Positions 19,924 to 28,852 of a stretch of DNA of 64,000 bases are shown here, in pieces. The DNA is taken from contig NZ_BMND01000007.1 of NCBI RefSeq assembly GCF_014646275.1, positions 1-64,000 of the forward strand, read 5' to 3'. The translations under genes and the position numbers were made by a program. Source of the stretch: Streptomyces kronopolitis (GTDB taxonomy: Bacteria; Actinomycetota; Actinomycetes; Streptomycetales; Streptomycetaceae). Each line of letters opens with the position of its first letter. Within the stretch, counting starts at the first letter, position 1. The notes below the pieces were generated by a model that searched no databases, was not told where the DNA came from, and saw only the letters and a program-made list of their open reading frames with translations.

Positions 19924-21060
19924 GTGGCCACGGATTATTACTCGGTCCTCGGCGTCGGCCGCGACGCCTCGCAGGACCAGATCAAGAAGGCCTTCCGTCG
20001 GCTGGCGCGCGAGCTGCACCCGGATGTGAATCCGGACCCGAAGACCCAGGAGCGGTTCAAGGAGATCAACGCCGCTTACGAGGTCCTGTCGGATCCGCAG
20101 AAGAAGCAGGTCTACGACCTCGGCGGCGACCCGCTCTCGCAGGCCGGCGGCGGCCAGGGCGCGGGCGGCTTCGGCGCGGGCTTCGGCAACTTCTCCGACA
20201 TCATGGACGCGTTCTTCGGCACCGCGTCGCAGCGCGGCCCGCGCTCGCGCACCCGCCGGGGCCAGGACGCCATGATCCGCCTCGATGTCGAGCTGAACGA
20301 GGCCGCCTTCGGCACGACCAAGGACATCCAGGTCGACACCGCCATCGTCTGCACGACGTGCACCGGCGAGGGCGCAGCGCCGGGCACCTCCGCGCAGACC
20401 TGTGACATGTGCCGCGGCCGCGGTGAGGTCTCGCAGGTCACCCGGTCCTTCCTGGGCCAGGTCATGACCTCCCGGCCGTGCCCGCAGTGCCAGGGCTTCG
20501 GGACCGTCGTGCCGACGCCGTGCCCCGAGTGCGCCGGCGACGGGCGGATCCGCTCCCGCCGCACCCTGACCGTCAAGATCCCCGCCGGTGTCGACAACGG
20601 CACCCGCATCCAGCTCGCGGGGGAGGGCGAGGTCGGCCCCGGCGGCGGCCCCGCCGGCGACCTCTACGTGGAGATCCACGAGCTGCCGCACGCGGTCTTC
20701 CAGCGGCGCGGCGACGATCTGCACTGCACGGTCACCATCCCGATGACGGCGGCGTCGCTGGGCACCAAATGCCCGCTGGAGACGCTGGACGGGGTCGAGG
20801 AGATCGACGTCCGGCCCGGCACCCAGTCCGGCCAGTCCATCCCGCTGCACCAGCGCGGGGTGACCCATCTGCGCGGCGGCGGCCGGGGCGACCTCATCGT
20901 CCACGTCGAGGTGCAGACGCCGTCCAAGCTCGACCCCGAGCAGGAGGAGCTGCTGCGGCGGCTCGCCAAGCTGCGTGGTGAGGAGCGCCCCACGGGGCAG
21001 TTTCAGCCCGGGCAGCAGGGGCTGTTCTCGCGTCTGAAGGACGCCTTCAACGGGCGATAG
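19924..21060 (+). CDS. dnaJ: Molecular chaperone DnaJ
   Basis: Type I J-protein that delivers clients to DnaK. The 378-residue protein has a J domain with LHPDVNPDP (HPD motif), a Gly/Phe-rich segment (GGFGAGFGNFSDIMDAFFG), four zinc-finger repeats (CTTCTGEG, CDMCRGRG, CPQCQGFG, CPECAGDG) and a C-terminal substrate-binding domain. It starts at a GTG directly after the hrcA stop and shares its CIRCE-controlled promoter. Streptomycetes usually have a second dnaJ in the dnaK operon; this is the hrcA-linked copy. Confidence 0.96.
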   Translation: MATDYYSVLGVGRDASQDQIKKAFRRLARELHPDVNPDPKTQERFKEINAAYEVLSDPQKKQVYDLGGDPLSQAGGGQGAGGFGAGFGNFSDIMDAFFGTASQRGPRSRTRRGQDAMIRLDVELNEAAFGTTKDIQVDTAIVCTTCTGEGAAPGTSAQTCDMCRGRGEVSQVTRSFLGQVMTSRPCPQCQGFGTVVPTPCPECAGDGRIRSRRTLTVKIPAGVDNGTRIQLAGEGEVGPGGGPAGDLYVEIHELPHAVFQRRGDDLHCTVTIPMTAASLGTKCPLETLDGVEEIDVRPGTQSGQSIPLHQRGVTHLRGGGRGDLIVHVEVQTPSKLDPEQEELLRRLAKLRGEERPTGQFQPGQQGLFSRLKDAFNGR

Positions 21061-21155
21061 CCCAGGTGAGCCGGGGTCCGACGGGCCGTTCGCCGGCAGC
21101 CGCCACAGCGTGGCCCCGATGCGGGGCGAGGCGGTGGGCGTGACACGATGAGGTC

Positions 21156-22238
21156 ATGCCCACCGCGCTCACCGATCTCTGCCGCCACCCGATCGTGCAG
21201 GCCCCCATGGCGGGCGGCGGATCCGGGCCCGAACTGGCCGCCGCCGTCTGCGGCGCCGGCGGCCTCGGCTTCCTCGCCGCCGGTTACAAGACCGCCGACG
21301 GGATGTACCAGGAGATCAAACAGCTGCGGTCGCTGACCGACCGGCCCTTCGGCGTCAACCTCTTCATGCCGCAGCCGTCGCTGGCCGACGGCTCCGTCGT
21401 CGAGGTCTACCGCGAGCAACTCGCGGGCGAGGCCGCCTGGTACGAGACCGAACTCGGCGACACCGAGGGCCCCAGCGACGACGGCTACGAGGCCAAGCTG
21501 GCGATCCTGCGGGAGGACCCGGTGCCGGTGGTGTCCTTCACCTTCGGCTGCCCCTCGCGCACCGTCCTCGACTCCTTCGCGCAGGTCGGCACGTACACCG
21601 TCGTCACGGTCACCACCGCCGCCGAGGCGCAGGCCGCCCAGTGGTCCGGCGCCGACGCGGTGTGTGTGCAGGGCGTGGAGGCCGGCGGGCACCAGGGCAC
21701 CCACCGGGACGACCCGCACGCGGACGGGACCGGCGCGGGGCTGGGCCTGCTGTCGCTGCTCGGCCAGGTCCGCGAGGCCGTGCAGATCCCGGTGATCGCC
21801 GCGGGCGGGCTGATGCGCGGCGCGCAGATCGCCGCGGTGCTGGCCGCCGGGGCGAGCATGGCGCAGCTGGGCACCGCCTTCCTCGCCACCCCCGAGTCGG
21901 GCGCCAACCCGCTGCACAAGCAGGCGCTGACCAACCCCCTGTTCACCCATACCGAGTTGACCCGGGCGTTCTCCGGGCGCCCGGCCCGCGGGCTGGTGAA
22001 CCGCTTCATGCGCGAGCACGGCCCGTACGCACCGGCCGCCTACCCGGCCGTCCACTACCTGACCTCCACCGTCCGCAAGGCCGCCGCCAAGGCGGGCGAC
22101 GCCCAGGGGATGAACCTGTGGGCGGGGCAGGGCCACCGGCTGGCCCGGGAGCTGCCCGCCGGGCGCCTCGTGGAGACCCTGGTCGCCGAACTGGACGCGG
22201 CGCGCGCGGCGTTGGCCCTCGGCGGTGGCGCCGCATGA
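21156..22238 (+). CDS. Nitronate monooxygenase family flavoprotein
   Basis: FMN-dependent TIM-barrel enzyme of the 2-nitropropane dioxygenase group that detoxifies alkyl nitronates such as propionate 3-nitronate. The 360-residue protein has PIVQAPMAGGGSGPELAAAV at the N-terminus, GVNLFMP, the family signature QGVEAGGHQGTH containing the catalytic His, and IAAGGLMRG for phosphate binding. Its stop overlaps the rsmE start (ATGA at 22235-22238), giving a coupled pair placed after hrcA-dnaJ. Confidence 0.9.
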   Translation: MPTALTDLCRHPIVQAPMAGGGSGPELAAAVCGAGGLGFLAAGYKTADGMYQEIKQLRSLTDRPFGVNLFMPQPSLADGSVVEVYREQLAGEAAWYETELGDTEGPSDDGYEAKLAILREDPVPVVSFTFGCPSRTVLDSFAQVGTYTVVTVTTAAEAQAAQWSGADAVCVQGVEAGGHQGTHRDDPHADGTGAGLGLLSLLGQVREAVQIPVIAAGGLMRGAQIAAVLAAGASMAQLGTAFLATPESGANPLHKQALTNPLFTHTELTRAFSGRPARGLVNRFMREHGPYAPAAYPAVHYLTSTVRKAAAKAGDAQGMNLWAGQGHRLARELPAGRLVETLVAELDAARAALALGGGAA

Positions 22239-22978
22239 CCGCGCCCGTCTTCCTCGTCGGCTCGCTCGCCGACGTCCGGGCCGGCGGCACGCTGCTCCTG
22301 GACGGCCCCGAGGGCCGGCACGCGGTGTCGGTGCGCCGGCTGCGGACCGGCGAGGAGGTCGTCCTGACCGACGGCCGGGGCACCGGCGCGCACGGCACGG
22401 TCGCCGCCGTCGAGGGCAAGGACCGGCTCACCGTCGCGGTCACCGCGCTGCGCGCCGAGGAGGCGCCGCAGCCCACGATCACCGTCGTCCAGGCGCTCCC
22501 CAAGGGCGACCGCGGCGAGCTGGCCGTCGAGACGATGACCGAGACCGGCGTGGACGCCATCGTGCCCTGGCCGGCGGCCCGTTGCGTCACCCAGTGGAAG
22601 GGCGAGCGGGCCGCCAAGGCGCTGGGCAAGTGGCGCGCCACGGCCCGGGAGGCGGGCAAGCAGTCGCGCCGGCTGACCTTTCCCCGGGTCGCCGACCCGC
22701 TGACCACCAAGCAGGTGGCCGCCCTGCTCGCCGACGCGGACTTCGCGGCCGTGCTCCACGAGGAGGGCAGCGCCCCGCTGGCCACCGCCGAACTCCCCGA
22801 CCGGGGCTCGATCGTGCTCGTCGTCGGGCCGGAGGGCGGGGTCTCCCCGGAGGAGCTGGCCGCCTTTGCCGAGGCCGGCGCCCGGCCCTACCGCCTGGGC
22901 ACGACCGTGCTGCGGACGTCCACAGCGGGCACGGCGGCGACGGCGCTGCTGCTGGGGCGCACGGGGCGCTGGAGCTGA
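22235..22978 (+). CDS. rsmE: 16S rRNA (uracil-1498-N3)-methyltransferase
   Basis: SPOUT-class methyltransferase that methylates U1498 of 16S rRNA. From ATG 22235 it is 247 residues. An N-terminal PUA-like part (DGPEGRHAVSVRRLRTGE) precedes the knotted catalytic domain with QALPKGDRGE, VGPEGGVSPEE and LGTTVLRTSTAGTAA, the family's SAM-binding signatures. Translationally coupled to the upstream flavoprotein gene. A strong hairpin follows at 23015-23055. Confidence 0.94.
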   Translation: MTAPVFLVGSLADVRAGGTLLLDGPEGRHAVSVRRLRTGEEVVLTDGRGTGAHGTVAAVEGKDRLTVAVTALRAEEAPQPTITVVQALPKGDRGELAVETMTETGVDAIVPWPAARCVTQWKGERAAKALGKWRATAREAGKQSRRLTFPRVADPLTTKQVAALLADADFAAVLHEEGSAPLATAELPDRGSIVLVVGPEGGVSPEELAAFAEAGARPYRLGTTVLRTSTAGTAATALLLGRTGRWS

Positions 22979-23014
22979 TCGCGGCCCGTCGGGCCCCGGT
23001 GGCGTGAACGCGCA

Positions 23015-23055
23015 GCGGTGCGCCGGCGGACCTCATGAGTCCGCCGGCGCACCGC
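23015..23055. terminator. Bidirectional terminator hairpin between rsmE and the OsmC gene
   Basis: A perfect 17-bp stem (GCGGTGCGCCGGCGGAC and its complement) with a 7-nt loop between two converging genes. Confidence 0.8.
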
Positions 23056-23092
23056 CGTTCACCTCAAGGGTGCCGGACCGGCCGGCACCCGG

Positions 23093-23521
23093 TCAGACCA
23101 GCTCGGCCGAGAGCGTGATGTTCTTGACGCCCGCCAGCGCCTGGCTCACCGGGCAGTTGGCCTTGGCGTCCTGCGCCGCGGCCTGGAACTCCTCCTCCGA
23201 CAGGCCGGGGACGCTGGCCTTGACGGTCAGGGCGATGGCGGTGATGCCCTCGCCGGGCTGGAAGGTGACGTCGGCCTGGGTGTCGAGGGCCGCGACGGTG
23301 TAGCCCTTGCCCGCCAGGCCGTGCGAGAAGGCCATGGAGTAGCAGGAGGAGTGGGCCGCCGCGATCAGCTCCTCGGGGCTGGTGACGCCGCCCGGCTGCT
23401 CCGCGCGGGCGGGCCAGTTCACGTCGTACGTACCGACCTTGGAGGACTCCAGGGCGACGGTGCCCTTGCCCTCCAGGAGGTTGCCTTCCCAGTGGGTCTT
23501 GGCGGTGCGCGTGGTTGCCAT
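23093..23521 (-). CDS. OsmC family peroxiredoxin
   Basis: Thiol-dependent peroxidase of the OsmC/Ohr superfamily that reduces organic hydroperoxides. The 142-residue protein starts at MATTRTAKTHWEGNL; the longer open frame upstream is not credible. Both catalytic cysteines are present, in AAHSSCYSMAFS and in KANCPVSQAL, with Glu in the ELIAAAHSSC helix. The sequence type matches the OsmC subgroup. Monocistronic; it ends against the hairpin at 23015-23055. Confidence 0.93.
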   Translation of the reverse strand: MATTRTAKTHWEGNLLEGKGTVALESSKVGTYDVNWPARAEQPGGVTSPEELIAAAHSSCYSMAFSHGLAGKGYTVAALDTQADVTFQPGEGITAIALTVKASVPGLSEEEFQAAAQDAKANCPVSQALAGVKNITLSAELV

Positions 23522-23742
23522 GGTGCAAAACTCCCGGTTGTGGGCGAAAGCGATGTCCCGGCCCAGCTTAGTGAGCCGCGCGCCGGGCGCCGCGGAGGGC
23601 CCGGAACGCCGCCCTCCGGTGCCGCGCGGACCGCCCCCGCTCCCCTCGGCCCCGGCCCTTGCCGCGCCGCATGGGCGCCGCCCGGTAGCATCCGAGGCCC
23701 GTACGCACCGCGTGTACGGGGACGAGCTGGGAGGAGCCACCG

Positions 23743-24099
23743 GTGGCGGGAGAACCGCAGGCCGATTGCCTGTTCTGCAAGATCGTGGCGGGGGAGGTGC
23801 CGGCGACCATCGTCTCGGAGACCGAGACCACCGTCGCGTTCCGCGACATCAACCCCCAGGCCCCGACGCACATCCTGGTGATCCCCAAGGTGCACTACGC
23901 GAACGCCCTGGAGCTGTCCGCCGCGGAACCGGCCATCGCCGGCGACGTGCTGCACCAGGCGGGCCTGGTGGCCGCCGCGGAGAAGGTCGACGAGACCGGC
24001 TACCGCATCGTCTTCAACACCGGCCCCGGCGCCGGCCAGACCGTCTTCCACGCCCACGCGCACCTGCTGGGCGGCCGCGACCTCCAGCGCCTGGTCTGA
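23743..24099 (+). CDS. HIT family nucleotide-binding hydrolase
   Basis: A 118-residue histidine-triad protein of the Hint branch, which hydrolyses AMP-lysine-type phosphoramidates. It opens with [16 protein letters not shown] (a CxxC zinc-type pair) and carries the triad [14 protein letters not shown] near the C-terminus. GTG start behind a GGGAGGAG ribosome-binding site. RNase Z follows 10 bp later on the same strand. Confidence 0.94.
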   Translation: MAGEPQADCLFCKIVAGEVPATIVSETETTVAFRDINPQAPTHILVIPKVHYANALELSAAEPAIAGDVLHQAGLVAAAEKVDETGYRIVFNTGPGAGQTVFHAHAHLLGGRDLQRLV

Positions 24100-24109
24100 C
24101 GGGGCCGAC

Positions 24110-25015
24110 TTGTCCGTACGCGAACTGGTCGTCCTGGGGACCGCCAGCCAGGTCCCCACCCGGCACCGCAACCACAACGGCTATCTGCTGCGGTGGGACG
24201 GTCAGGGGCTGCTCTTCGACCCCGGGGAGGGCACCCAGCGGCAGATGCTGCGCGCCGGGGTCGCCGCCCATAACCTGAACCGGATCTGTGTCACGCACTT
24301 CCACGGCGACCACTCACTGGGCCTGGCCGGGGTGATCCAGCGGATCAACCTCGACCGGGTGCCGCATCCGGTCACCGCCCACTACCCGGCCAGCGGAGAG
24401 CGCTTCTTCGACCGGCTGCGGTACGCCACCGCCTACCGGGAGACGGTCCGGCTGGAGCAGCGGCCGGTGAGCGCCGACGGCGAGCTGGACCGCACGCCGT
24501 CCTACGTCCTGGAGGCGCACCGCCTCTCGCATCCGGTCGAGTCCTACGGCTACCGCCTCGTGGAGCCGGACGTCCGCCGGATGCTGCCGGAGCGGCTGGC
24601 GGCCCACGGGATCGCCGGCCCGGACGTCGGGCTGCTGCTGCGGCGCGGAGAGCTGAACGGCGTCACCCTCGACGAAGTGAGCGAGCGGCGGCGCGGGCAG
24701 CGGTTCGCCTTCGTCATGGACACCCGGCTGTGCGAGGGCGTCGATGTGCTCGCCGAGGGGGCCGACATGCTGGTCATCGAGTCGACGTTCCTCGACGAGG
24801 ACACCGAGCTGGCGGTGGAGCACGGCCATCTGACCGCCGGGCAGGCCGCGGGGGTGGCGGCGCGGGCCGGGGTGCGGCATCTGGTGCTGACGCATTTCTC
24901 GCAGCGCTACTCCGACCCCGCGGAGTTCGAGCGGCAGGCCCGGGCGGCGGGCTTCACCGGCGAACTGACCATCGCCAAGGACCTCTTGCGGGTACCGCTG
25001 CCCAAGCGCCGCTGA
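24110..25015 (+). CDS. rnz: Ribonuclease Z (tRNA 3' processing endonuclease)
   Basis: MBL-fold endonuclease that removes 3' trailers from pre-tRNAs lacking encoded CCA. The 301-residue protein begins [20 protein letters not shown], contains [11 protein letters not shown] (HxHxDH), [10 protein letters not shown] for the metal-bridging Asp and [10 protein letters not shown] for the last His. TTG start at 24110, 10 bp after the HIT gene stop, so probably co-transcribed. A strong hairpin follows. Confidence 0.9.
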   Translation: MSVRELVVLGTASQVPTRHRNHNGYLLRWDGQGLLFDPGEGTQRQMLRAGVAAHNLNRICVTHFHGDHSLGLAGVIQRINLDRVPHPVTAHYPASGERFFDRLRYATAYRETVRLEQRPVSADGELDRTPSYVLEAHRLSHPVESYGYRLVEPDVRRMLPERLAAHGIAGPDVGLLLRRGELNGVTLDEVSERRRGQRFAFVMDTRLCEGVDVLAEGADMLVIESTFLDEDTELAVEHGHLTAGQAAGVAARAGVRHLVLTHFSQRYSDPAEFERQARAAGFTGELTIAKDLLRVPLPKRR

Positions 25016-25035
25016 CCGCGCTGACTCCATGGGTG

Positions 25036-25066
25036 CTCCGGCCCGCCCCGCCCGGGCGGGCCGGAG
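25036..25066. terminator. Hairpin between RNase Z and the phosphatase gene
   Basis: A perfect 13-bp stem CTCCGGCCCGCCC / GGGCGGGCCGGAG with a 5-nt loop, placed between converging genes. Confidence 0.75.
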
Positions 25067-25072
25067 GCCCGG

Positions 25073-25888
25073 TCACGGCAGGAAGTACATCGGGTTCGGC
25101 AGCTTGAAGGTGCGCTCCCCGGCGCCGCCGTTCAGATCGCTGTACTGGTCGCCGAAGTTGGCCACGATGCGGTAGCCGAGGGACTCGATGTGCTTGCGGG
25201 TGCCCGACTTGTACTCGACGGTCGTGCAGGTGGCGCCGCACGGCAGATAGGCCGGCGGGTGCTCGGTGTCCTTCAGATAGACGTGCCGGCGGTCCAGCGC
25301 CACCCCGTAGCCGACGTTCTTCAGGTTGCGCACGCTCCAGTCGCGCTGCGCCTCCTTGCGGCCGGTGAGGAAGAAGACCTCGGCGCCCTTGTCGTGCGCC
25401 CAGTTGACCAGCCGGTCCATCCCGAAGACCGGGGCCATGTCGGTGCTCGCGAGGTACTTGTCCTGGCTCTCCGGGGTGAAGTGGAAGCCGACCTGCAGCT
25501 CGTAGTTGTAGGTGAGCAGGGTCGTGTCGTCGATGTCGAGCACGATGGCCGGCTTCGCCTTGCCGCCGGTGCGCCCGTGGCGGTCGAGGGCCTTGGCGAG
25601 GTACGTGCGGGCCTTGGCCTCGATGCCGTGGACCTGCCGTGCGTAGTTGCTGTGCGGGGAGGCGTAGTGCTGCCCGTCCGCCGTCACCGTGTCGCCGTAG
25701 TACGCCTTGATCTTGTCCTGCACCTGCGTGAGGTTGGGGATCTCCTTGTCGGTGCGCGGCACGGAGTGCTCGGCGGAGGCCTGGCCGATGCCGAACGCGG
25801 CGGTGCCGGCGACCAGGGCGGCGACCGTCGCGGCACCGAGGCGGGCCCTGCGGGTCAGGGCGGTGCGGAAACGGGTGGGGCGGGGCAT
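25073..25888 (-). CDS. Secreted HAD-superfamily acid phosphatase (PF03767-like)
   Basis: A 271-residue exported phosphatase. The N-terminus has a twin-Arg-containing signal sequence (TRRARLGAATVAALVAG, Ala-rich, cleavage near GQASAEHS), so Sec or Tat export is possible. HAD motif I is VLDIDDTTLLT (nucleophile the first Asp), motif II is FFLTGRKEAQRD and the motif III/IV region ends RIVANFGDQYSDL. This is the class B/plant acid-phosphatase branch, with a role in phosphate scavenging at the surface. No Pho-box direct repeats could be confidently read upstream. Confidence 0.88.
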   Translation of the reverse strand: MPRPTRFRTALTRRARLGAATVAALVAGTAAFGIGQASAEHSVPRTDKEIPNLTQVQDKIKAYYGDTVTADGQHYASPHSNYARQVHGIEAKARTYLAKALDRHGRTGGKAKPAIVLDIDDTTLLTYNYELQVGFHFTPESQDKYLASTDMAPVFGMDRLVNWAHDKGAEVFFLTGRKEAQRDWSVRNLKNVGYGVALDRRHVYLKDTEHPPAYLPCGATCTTVEYKSGTRKHIESLGYRIVANFGDQYSDLNGGAGERTFKLPNPMYFLP

Positions 25889-26223
25889 GCGCGGCTCCTC
25901 AGAGTTGTCATGAGCGGACCCATGGGTCGGGCCCCAGTAGGTCTAACAGAGCCTCACATCGGTATCTACGCGCGAAGATTCAACGGTTGGTAAAGGCTGG
26001 GAGTGCAACGGGAGTTGAGGGCGGCGGGGTGTCCCGGGGGCGGCGGGATCGCGACGCGGCGTACGGAGGGGGCGGCGCCGCCGGCGAAGGGCCCGGTCGG
26101 CGGCTGATCACGGACCCGGCCGAGGTCCTGTGCGCGAGGGCCCGCCGCGCGTACGGTGAGGCACGGATCGGTGGCGGTGCGCCACAGTGGTCCCGTACGT
26201 GATCTTTGAAAGGGGCTGTCCCG
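25889..26223. other. Divergent intergenic region, phosphatase / mycothiol dehydrogenase
   Basis: About 335 bp that must contain promoters for both flanking genes. The stretch near the phosphatase gene (25930-26000) is less GC-rich. I could not assign -10/-35 boxes or an operator with confidence. Confidence 0.5.
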
Positions 26224-27309
26224 ATGGCACAGGAAGTGCGCGGTGTGATCGCGCCGGGGAAGAACGAGCCGGTCCGGCTGGAGACGATCCTGGTCCCGGA
26301 CCCGGGCCCCGGCGAGGCCGTGGTGAAGATCCAGGCGTGCGGGGTGTGCCACACCGATCTGCACTACAAGCAGGGCGGCATCAACGACGACTTCCCGTTC
26401 CTGCTCGGGCACGAGGCGTCCGGCGTGGTGGAGTCGGTCGGCGACGGGGTCACCGACGTGGCGCCCGGCGACTTCGTCGTCCTCAACTGGCGGGCGGTGT
26501 GCGGCCAGTGCCGGGCCTGCAAGCGCGGCCGCCCCCAGTACTGCTTCGACACCCACAACGCCCGGCAGAAGATGACCCTCAAGGACGGCACGGAGCTGAG
26601 CCCGGCGCTGGGCATCGGCGCGTTCGCCGACAAGACCCTGGTCGCCGCGGGGCAGTGCACCAAGGTCGACCCCGAGGCCGCGCCCGCCGTGGCGGGGCTG
26701 CTGGGCTGCGGGGTGATGGCGGGCATCGGCGCGGCCATCAACACCGGAAACGTCGGGCGCGGCGACTCGGTCGCGGTCATCGGCTGCGGCGGCGTCGGCG
26801 ACGCGGCCGTGGTGGGCGCGCGGCTGGCCGGCGCGGCCCGGATCATCGCGGTGGACATCGACGACCGCAAGCTGGAGACGGCGCGCTCCATGGGCGCCAC
26901 CCACACCGTCAACTCCCGCACCCACGACCCCGTCGAGGCGGTCCGCGGACTGACCGGCGGCTTCGGCGCGGACGTCGTCATCGACGCGGTGGGCCGCCCC
27001 GAGACCTACCGGCAGGCCTTCTACGCCCGCGACCTGGCCGGAACCGTCGTCCTGGTCGGCGTCCCCACCCCGGACATGACCCTGGAGCTCCCGCTGCTGG
27101 ACGTCTTCGGCCGTGGCGGCGCCCTCAAGTCGTCCTGGTACGGCGACTGCCTGCCCTCCCGGGACTTCCCGATGCTGATCGACCTCCACCAGCAGGGCCG
27201 GATCGACCTCGGCGCCTTCGTCAGCGAGACGATCGGCATCGAGGACGTCGAGCAGGCCTTCACGCGGATGCAGGCGGGCGACGTGCTGCGTTCGGTGGTG
27301 GCGCTCTGA
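26224..27309 (+). CDS. S-(hydroxymethyl)mycothiol dehydrogenase
   Basis: Zinc- and NAD-dependent class III alcohol dehydrogenase that oxidises the formaldehyde-mycothiol adduct (and can act as an S-nitrosomycothiol reductase). From ATG 26224 the protein has 361 residues. [20 protein letters not shown] is the catalytic zinc site, [12 protein letters not shown] follows, and the structural zinc site lies in [15 protein letters not shown]. The Rossmann motif is [12 protein letters not shown]. The stop overlaps the start of the metallo-hydrolase gene (ATGA), as in the known mycobacterial dehydrogenase-hydrolase pair. Confidence 0.92.
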   Translation: MAQEVRGVIAPGKNEPVRLETILVPDPGPGEAVVKIQACGVCHTDLHYKQGGINDDFPFLLGHEASGVVESVGDGVTDVAPGDFVVLNWRAVCGQCRACKRGRPQYCFDTHNARQKMTLKDGTELSPALGIGAFADKTLVAAGQCTKVDPEAAPAVAGLLGCGVMAGIGAAINTGNVGRGDSVAVIGCGGVGDAAVVGARLAGAARIIAVDIDDRKLETARSMGATHTVNSRTHDPVEAVRGLTGGFGADVVIDAVGRPETYRQAFYARDLAGTVVLVGVPTPDMTLELPLLDVFGRGGALKSSWYGDCLPSRDFPMLIDLHQQGRIDLGAFVSETIGIEDVEQAFTRMQAGDVLRSVVAL

Positions 27310-27938
27310 TGGCGGCCCGCATCGACCACCTGGTCACCTCCGGCACTTTCTCGCTCGACGGCGGCACCTGGGACGTCGACAACAACGTCTGGATCGTCGG
27401 CGACGACGAGGAGGCGATCGTCATCGACGCGGCGCACGACGCCGACGCCATCTTCCGGGCCCTCGGCGGGCGGACGCTGCGCGCGATCATCTGCACCCAC
27501 GGGCACAACGACCACATCGACGCCGCCCCGGCCCTGGCCTCCCGCACCGGCGCCCGGATCCATCTGCACCCCGCCGATCTGCCGTTGTGGAAGATGGCCC
27601 ACCCGGACACCGCACCGGACGCGGAGCTGGCGGACGGGCAGGTGCTGACCATCGCCGGGACGGACCTGACCGTGCTGCACACCCCGGGGCACGCGCCCGG
27701 CGCGGTCTGCCTCCACGCGCCCGAGCTGGGCACCGTCTTCACCGGAGACACCCTCTTCCAGGGCGGCCCCGGCGCCACCGGCCGGTCCTTCTCCGACTTC
27801 CCGACCATCGTCGCCTCGATCCGCGACCGGCTGCTGACCCTGCCCCCGGGGACGCAGGTGCGCACCGGGCACGGCGACCCGACGACGATCGGCGACGAGG
27901 CCCCGCACCTGGAGGAGTGGCTCAAGCGGGGGCACTGA
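27309..27938 (+). CDS. MBL-fold hydrolase coupled to mycothiol formaldehyde dehydrogenase
   Basis: A 209-residue glyoxalase II-like protein. Motifs: CTHGHNDHIDAA (HxHxDH with Asn), TPGHAPGAVCL, FTGDTLFQGGPGATGRSFSD and RTGHGDPTTIG. Its start overlaps the dehydrogenase stop. From this coupling, a role as thioesterase for the S-formylmycothiol product, releasing formate and mycothiol, is the best inference; it has not been shown by the sequence itself. Confidence 0.88.
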   Translation: MAARIDHLVTSGTFSLDGGTWDVDNNVWIVGDDEEAIVIDAAHDADAIFRALGGRTLRAIICTHGHNDHIDAAPALASRTGARIHLHPADLPLWKMAHPDTAPDAELADGQVLTIAGTDLTVLHTPGHAPGAVCLHAPELGTVFTGDTLFQGGPGATGRSFSDFPTIVASIRDRLLTLPPGTQVRTGHGDPTTIGDEAPHLEEWLKRGH

Positions 27939-27949
27939 CCAGCGGTTTC

Positions 27950-27983
27950 GGTGCGAGGCAGCCATGTGTGGCTGCCTCGCACC
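27950..27983. terminator. Bidirectional terminator
   Basis: A perfect 14-bp stem GGTGCGAGGCAGCC / GGCTGCCTCGCACC with loop ATGTGT, between the converging hydrolase and Clp N-domain genes. Confidence 0.85.
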
Positions 27984-28020
27984 CGTGCCGCCCCGGTCCG
28001 CCGTGGCGACGGGCGCTCCG

Positions 28021-28722
28021 CTACCGCTCGTCGCCCGCGGCGGCCCGTTCGGCGATCTCGGTCCGGATCGTCTCGCGCAGCTCGTCCGGCGTGAAGCCGA
28101 GGTCGCGCAGGATCCGCGCGGCCGGGCTCTCCTCGGTGCGGAGCAGGCCCAGCAGGGTGTGTTCGGTGCCGACCCAGTCGTGGCCGAGGTCGGCGGACGC
28201 GCGGCGTGCCTGCTCGATGGCCTCCTTGCTCTCCGGCCGGAAGGCGATGTGGCCCCGCAGGGCCTTCTCCCCGGCCGGCGGCAGCGCCTCCTCGATCGCG
28301 TCGCGTATGCGCCGCTCCGACGCGGTCTTCGCGAGCACCCCGTATGCCACCCCGCGCGGTTCGCCGAGCAGGCCGAGCAGCAGGTGTTCGGTGCCGATGG
28401 AGTCGTGCTTGTGCGTGCGGGCGGCCTCCTGCGCCAGCACGATGCTGTGCCGGTTTCGTTGGGTGTACCGCTCGAAGGGGCCGGGGGCGTGGCGCTGCTG
28501 GGCGGCCTGCTTGGACACCCCGATGGCGTCGCCGATCTCGGTCCAGGACGCGCCGCTCCGCTTGGCCTGGCTGACGTAGTGGTCGATGAGCTGGTCACCG
28601 AGGTCGGACAGGGTCTGGGCGCGCAGCCGCGCTTCGGTGACGCGGGCGAGTTCGCCGGCGCCGGGGAGATCCTCGTCGAGCCGGGCGATCAGGTCGGCGA
28701 GGCTGATGTCGAGTGGACTCAT
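28021..28722 (-). CDS. Clp N-domain protein with N-terminal helix-turn-helix
   Basis: A 233-residue protein without ATPase modules. Residues about 58-77 (ASWTEIGDAIGVSKQAAQQR) read as a helix-turn-helix. Two tandem Clp_N repeats follow (about 85-150 and 155-225), each with the family's (G/V)TEHLLLGLL signature: SIGTEHLLLGLLGEP and WVGTEHTLLGLLRTE. It could sense misfolded clients or Clp partners and act on DNA, or be an adaptor. The ATG is preceded by no ribosome-binding site; a canonical promoter puts transcription start at the A of the start codon. Two palindromes cover that promoter, suggesting autoregulation. Confidence 0.88.
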   Translation of the reverse strand: MSPLDISLADLIARLDEDLPGAGELARVTEARLRAQTLSDLGDQLIDHYVSQAKRSGASWTEIGDAIGVSKQAAQQRHAPGPFERYTQRNRHSIVLAQEAARTHKHDSIGTEHLLLGLLGEPRGVAYGVLAKTASERRIRDAIEEALPPAGEKALRGHIAFRPESKEAIEQARRASADLGHDWVGTEHTLLGLLRTEESPAARILRDLGFTPDELRETIRTEIAERAAAGDER

Positions 28723-28723
28723 G

Positions 28724-28774
28724 CGTCAAGAATAAGTTGACGGTCGGGGATCGTCAAGATGAAATTGACGATCC
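28724..28774 (-). promoter_or_regulatory. Leaderless promoter embedded in two palindromic operators
   Basis: On the minus strand: -35 TTGACG (28757-28752), 17-bp spacer, -10 TATTCT (28734-28729), predicted start at about 28722, the A of the ATG. Operator 1 is CGTCAA-N7-TTGACG at 28724-28742, over the -10. Operator 2 is GGATCGTCAA-N7-TTGACGATCC (10-bp perfect arms) at 28748-28774, over the -35. Centres are 28 bp apart. The arms themselves supply the -35 sequence, so a bound regulator must exclude polymerase. Confidence 0.8.
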
Positions 28775-28852
28775 TCTCCCGCGCCCGCCGCCCGATGTCC
28801 CGACGCCCGGCCCCCTTGCGCACTCCGCCCCCTGCTCACCCCGCCGCCCTGC

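Noticed and set aside
18907..20904. 697-codon minus-strand frame across hrcA-dnaJ
   Set aside because: Antisense noise rich in Arg/Asp/Gln/His; both plus-strand genes have complete motifs.
25900..26010. Pho-box direct repeats upstream of the secreted phosphatase
   Set aside because: No pair of GTTCACC-like repeats at 11-bp spacing could be found on either strand.
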